From Mycolicibacterium sp. J2 (lineage in GTDB: Bacteria; Actinomycetota; Actinomycetes; Mycobacteriales; Mycobacteriaceae), in NCBI RefSeq assembly GCF_026240945.1, contig NZ_JAPFPY010000024.1, positions 1 to 64,000 on the forward strand: a DNA stretch of 64,000 nucleotides. The letters are read 5' to 3'. Within the stretch, counting starts at the first letter, position 1. The number at the start of each line of letters is the position of its first letter. Of the stretch, positions 60,786 through 64,000 are shown piece by piece. Position numbers and translations under genes: made by a program. Under the pieces are notes generated by a model that was given only the letters and a program-made list of their open reading frames with translations, was not told where the DNA came from and did no database searches.

Positions 60786-62074
60786 GAGCGACTCGGTTCC
60801 GGATAGAGGATCGACTCGGTGACGCTACCGCTGTTGACGGACGGGCCGAGCAGGACGGTGGACGAATTGGCGGCCGGGTCGTAGCTCACCAGCGCCGTCC
60901 CATCGCCACATCCCAGGTGGCCTTGCAACACCAGCTTGTCGCCGGTCGCCCCGACCACGACAACGCTGTCAGAGATGCCGGGAACGTGCACCCGGGCGGT
61001 GTGACCGTCAGTCGTGAGTCGCGACAGGAACGCGGTGCCGCAGGCGCCGACGGATTGCAGAAAAGTCCCGCTGGGCAGTTCCCAGGCGATGCCGGCGCCG
61101 ATGTCTCCGCCGAAGCCGGGGTCATCACCCTGACCAGAGTTGAGGGCGGTGAGCGGGGTAGCGGTTCCACCGTCAATGGGGACCCGCCACAACTGGCTGG
61201 CCGAACCGTGCTCGGCCGAGCAATCGGCCAGCACCACCTCGGCTGCCCACCAACGCACAGGCGCGCAGAAGGCGTTGGCCATCGGTGTCGGGACCGTGCG
61301 GCGGATCGTGCCGTCGTTGGCGACGACGACCAGGCTGTCATCGTTGCGCGGAACCAGTTCGTTGCCCAGGTTGGCGGTCGCGAGCACGAGTCGTGTCCCG
61401 TCGGGGGTGGCGAGGTAGCGGCCGCTGAACTGGCCGGCGCCACCGAGATCCTCGGTCGGGTAGGTCTGCTGCACGGTGCCGTCCAGGGCGATGCGGGTCA
61501 GCGTGCCCGGCGTGGCTCCCGTGAACGGTGTGGAGATCAGTAGCGCCTGTCCGGTGGGCCGGGTGAAGCTGGGGTTGCCCTTGGCGAGCACGGTGGTTTG
61601 GGTTCCGGTGTGCAGGTCGACTGCGATGATCTTCGACGGTCCGGGATACTCGGCGGAGACGAATAGGGCCGTTCGGCCGTCGCCGGACCAGTCCGTCAAC
61701 CGGAGCCGGGCGTCGGCGCCCGCCAAGGTGGTGATCGGGTAGCGCCCCCCTGCGGGGTCGACCAGAAAGAGCGTGGTGGCGGCGGTTTCAGGGTCTGCCT
61801 CGCCGGGCGCGCGCTGTTCACCGGGGCGGTGGGCGGTGGCGGGGCTCCAGGTGGCCAGAGTCCAGCCGGGTCCGACCCTGTCCCAGGGAACCTCGCCGGG
61901 AGCCTCCTGCGCGGCGGCCGACGTGGCAGGGGCCGGGGCTGACGTGATGGTCGTGGTGACTGCGCCGGACGGCCGAGCCGCGGGCGACGCCGTCGACGAC
62001 GAACATCCGGCTGCCAGCATCACCGCACCGACTGCGGCGCTCAGCTGGACGCCTATCCGCGCTGTTCGGTTCAT
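60782..62074 (-). CDS. Lipoprotein with a beta-propeller-like domain
   Basis: A 430-residue lipoprotein. The signal peptide has a lipobox (MLAAGCSSS, Cys about 24), then a Ser/Thr/Ala/Pro linker. The rest shows repeated WSGDG-, TPDGT- and VANDGT-like turns seen in TolB/WD40-type propellers. Two pairs of cysteines occur late (NAFCAPVRWW, LADCSAEH; GACGTAF, LGCGDGT). Ligand unknown. The ATG at 62074 follows GAGGAG. It is coupled to the DUF4232 gene. Confidence 0.8.
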   Translation of the reverse strand: MNRTARIGVQLSAAVGAVMLAAGCSSSTASPAARPSGAVTTTITSAPAPATSAAAQEAPGEVPWDRVGPGWTLATWSPATAHRPGEQRAPGEADPETAATTLFLVDPAGGRYPITTLAGADARLRLTDWSGDGRTALFVSAEYPGPSKIIAVDLHTGTQTTVLAKGNPSFTRPTGQALLISTPFTGATPGTLTRIALDGTVQQTYPTEDLGGAGQFSGRYLATPDGTRLVLATANLGNELVPRNDDSLVVVANDGTIRRTVPTPMANAFCAPVRWWAAEVVLADCSAEHGSASQLWRVPIDGGTATPLTALNSGQGDDPGFGGDIGAGIAWELPSGTFLQSVGACGTAFLSRLTTDGHTARVHVPGISDSVVVVGATGDKLVLQGHLGCGDGTALVSYDPAANSSTVLLGPSVNSGSVTESILYPEPSRS

Positions 62075-62232
62075 TGGTCTGCTCCTCGGTGCGATGCGTG
62101 GTCTCGCCCCGATGGTGCCGCGGCCCGCTTGACGGATTCTTGGCATCCGGTGACGCCGCTATAGTCCGTGCCGGGTGCAGCCCACGTCCCGCCCCGACGG
62201 TGTGCGGGTAGCGGTAGCCGAACGGGTCCGGC

Positions 62233-63057
62233 CTAGACCGCTTCGTTGTCGGAGATCGATGTCAGCCGCTCGACCAGGCCGACGGCCACCACACGCAGCG
62301 GGACGTTCGTATCCTGGCTCTCGCGGCGAAGGCGTTCGAAGGCTTCGTCGGCGCTGATGCCGTGGATGGCCATCAACATGCCCTTGGCCTGCTCGATCGG
62401 GGCTCGCGTCTCCAGCGCCCGCTGCAGTCCGGCGGCGACGTCCTGCGCCGACCGGTACCGCGCGAAGTCGCCGATGGCGCGCGACACCGACTCGGTAAGT
62501 AAATCGAGCACCTCGGCGTCGAAGCTGTCGAACGCCGAGCGGGATCGGCCGTAGAGGTTGAGCGATCCGAGGGTCTGATCCGCTGTCACCAGCGGCGCGG
62601 CGAGGAAGCTGCGGATGCCTTCGGCGCGGGCAGCGGCGGCGAACTGCGGCCAGGTGGCCGCTGCCTCCTCGGCGTCGAACAGCATGATCTGCCGGGTCCG
62701 CGCGGCTTCCAGGCACGGGCCCTCGCCACTGTTGTATTGCTCGGTGTCCACCCGAAGGGTGCGCTGGTCGGTGTGCACGGCGGTGTAGGTGCGTCCACCC
62801 AGGTCGATGGTTACACCGGTGCTGTCAGCTCCCGGAACCGCCTCCTGCGCGATCTGGGCGAGATTCTGCAGCAGACTCAGGAGTTCGTCCTCGTCGGCGA
62901 CGGTGCGGTTGACCGCGAGCAGCATCCGACCGAGTTCGGTGGCGCTGATCTGCTCCAAGCCGACTGCCGCGGCGACCACCAGGTCGGCCGCCTCGGCGGC
63001 GTCCTGGTTGGCCGTTGCCGGCAGCGAGGCGTCAGTGCGCCCATCTGGGGACATCAT
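62233..63057 (-). CDS. GAF and ANTAR domain regulator
   Basis: A 274-residue cytoplasmic regulator. A GAF domain (about 50-200; GEGPCLEAARTRQIMLFDAE and FLAAPLVTADQTLGSLNLYG) senses a small ligand or redox state. The C-terminal ANTAR domain (about 205-265; LQRALETRAPIEQAKGMLMA, then SADEAFERLRRESQ) binds two-hairpin RNA motifs and prevents termination. Mycobacteria have several such proteins, some linked to propionate or stress. The first of two adjacent ATG codons (63057) is used. No target RNA was found in the window. Confidence 0.88.
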   Translation of the reverse strand: MMSPDGRTDASLPATANQDAAEAADLVVAAAVGLEQISATELGRMLLAVNRTVADEDELLSLLQNLAQIAQEAVPGADSTGVTIDLGGRTYTAVHTDQRTLRVDTEQYNSGEGPCLEAARTRQIMLFDAEEAAATWPQFAAAARAEGIRSFLAAPLVTADQTLGSLNLYGRSRSAFDSFDAEVLDLLTESVSRAIGDFARYRSAQDVAAGLQRALETRAPIEQAKGMLMAIHGISADEAFERLRRESQDTNVPLRVVAVGLVERLTSISDNEAV

Positions 63058-63452
63058 CCCGTCAGTGTGGCACAGTCGGGGCCGTCCGATGAAGCCGCAT
63101 TTCGTGGCGCTGACCTGCAGCGGTACGGGCGCTCGGAGCAGTGTCGGGGCGCGGATACGCCTCGAGGTCACCAACCCGGCATCGCCCCCTCGTGACGTGA
63201 TCCAATCGGCCGCCGTCGCCCGACATGCCGATGCATTCGGCCATGCGGCGCAGGCTGGCCGATCGCCGCCGAAAGACCTTCTGGAAAAGCACTATTCGCC
63301 CTTGACGGCCGTTCTTACACGACGGCCGGCAAGAAGGATCCAGCAGTTGTCCCCGGTCCGGTGGTGTGGATTCTCTATGAGTCTCGGCATTTTCGTCGAT
63401 CTTGGCCATAGGGTTAATGGTGATGAACCGGACGGTAAAGGAGACCTGTTCT
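63058..63452. other. Gene-free stretch between GAF-ANTAR and small secreted protein genes
   Basis: 395 bp separating two divergent genes. Short frames here overlap the neighbours' antisense strand and have no ribosome sites. AT content rises towards 63400 (TTGGCCATAGGGTTAATGG), where the promoter of the secreted protein probably lies. No RNA gene or clear repeat was seen. Confidence 0.6.
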
Positions 63453-63776
63453 GTGAGAAACGTTTTGGTGCACATGGGCATGATCGCCGCGGGGCTTGGC
63501 TTGGGGCTGTTCACCGGCGGAACAGCCTCAGCCGCACCGTCTTCCGATATGTCTGCCCAAGACACCATCAGCCAGCTGGAGAGTGAGGGTTATCGGGTGA
63601 TCGTGAGTCGGGTGGGCAGCGGATCGATCGACGACTGCACGGTCAGCGCGGTCCGACAGGGCCGTTCCGTCACGGGTCCGCAACCGCCCTCACCGACTGC
63701 CAGTTGGACGCTGGTGGGGCCTGGACAAGTGCTGCAGTACACGACCATGCATGTCGATCTGGTGTGCAAGCGGTGA
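63453..63776 (+). CDS. Small secreted protein of unknown function
   Basis: A 107-residue exported protein. GTG at 63453 is chosen because TAAAGGAG ends 10 bp upstream; in-frame ATG codons further up would add a poor N-terminus. The signal peptide (VRNVLVHMGMIAAGLGLGLF, cut near TASA-APSS) is followed by a region beginning DTISQLESEGYRVIVSRVGS and one Cys pair (DDCTVSAV, LVCKR). This matches a group of short mycobacterial secreted proteins (PASTA-like size) with no known role. Confidence 0.75.
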   Translation: MRNVLVHMGMIAAGLGLGLFTGGTASAAPSSDMSAQDTISQLESEGYRVIVSRVGSGSIDDCTVSAVRQGRSVTGPQPPSPTASWTLVGPGQVLQYTTMHVDLVCKR

Positions 63777-64000
63777 CGTTGCAGCGTCCCGAGCGATCAA
63801 ACCCACAGACCACAGCGACGGCGCCGTGGATAACGAACACATCGATTCCCTCGATAACGGCTACATAAGCGCTTTTCAGAGTTTTGGGGCCTCGTCGCGT
63901 TATCTGGCCCGCCGCGGAGCGCTCGGATCACCGTTGCCGGCGGCGCCCCGCTCAAGCTCCTCCTCGGAGGACGTCGCACAGGGCAGATCGTCGGGCGGGT
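63777..64000. other. Non-coding right edge
   Basis: 224 bp after the secreted protein with no convincing coding frame; a 60-codon minus-strand frame has an Arg-rich composition and no ribosome site. Nothing else was recognised. Confidence 0.5.

Noticed and set aside
62129..62165. Promoter from TTGACG and TATAGT
   Set aside because: The spacing is 25 bp, too long for a standard promoter, and it would read antisense into the GAF-ANTAR gene.
63797..63979. Minus-strand 60-codon gene at the right edge
   Set aside because: Arg-rich, no ribosome site and no similarity; probably chance.

Overview
The window is high-GC DNA from a mycobacterium, most likely a fast-growing one (Mycolicibacterium type). 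Pointers are RbpA, Ppm1 next to a separate Lnt (in M. tuberculosis these are one fused protein), the CobG-CobH-CobIJ set, F420-type PPOX oxidoreductases, a haemophore-like secreted protein and many lipoproteins and Tat substrates. No rRNA, tRNA, CRISPR array or prophage was seen. The only mobile DNA is the tail of an IS630-type insertion sequence at the left edge.

Layout. 1-19,285 follows the order of M. tuberculosis Rv2066 back to Rv2045c as I remember it: cobIJ, cobH and cobG, cobN, a PPOX protein, fxsA, an amidohydrolase, lnt, ppm1, rbpA, a zinc-finger-like small protein, lppI and lipT. Several things known at this locus in M. tuberculosis are missing (mazEF7, the alternative ribosomal protein genes, pks12). 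In their place are a TauD-type dioxygenase, a 35-residue membrane peptide and purU with a second PPOX protein. 19,333-23,238 holds a kinase-DUF7064 fusion, a YnfA protein, an SCO6745-family protein and a TetR regulator. 23,246-25,979 is a gluconate uptake module (FadR-type regulator, gluconokinase, GntP). 25,992-32,358 is a mixed stretch (LysR, thioesterase, HSL-type esterase, isochorismatase-like hydrolase, haemophore-like protein, RDD protein, EamA exporter, DDN-like protein) with two copies of a long palindromic repeat. 32,437-36,665 is a polyamine-type ABC transporter (potA-potD-potB-potC), divergent from an NCS1 permease.

38,225-46,185 carries an epoxide hydrolase, a lipoprotein, an NtaA-type monooxygenase, a GNAT protein, a rifampicin monooxygenase (rox) behind a palindrome matching the rifamycin-associated element, and metNIQ. 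46,336-49,392 is an operon for URC-type uracil catabolism (URC1, URC4/DUF1688, uracil phosphoribosyltransferase). 49,556-51,514 is a TetR/acyl-CoA dehydrogenase divergent pair with two clear operators. 51,898-56,511 is a redox and stress cluster (zinc dehydrogenase, FAD-Rieske oxidoreductase, a broken oxidoreductase, rhodanese, two membrane proteins, MarR). 56,549-59,341 is a divergent unit: a cupredoxin lipoprotein and a Tat-exported metallophosphoesterase on one side, an ECF sigma factor and a Tat-type Rieske protein on the other, with a symmetric 48-bp element between them. The right end has an EamA transporter, two secreted or lipoprotein genes, a GAF-ANTAR regulator and a small secreted protein.

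Most promising for follow-up: the sigma factor-Rieske-cupredoxin unit with its symmetric element, the RAE-rox pair, the URC operon, and the mini-repeats inserted in frame in two cobalamin genes.
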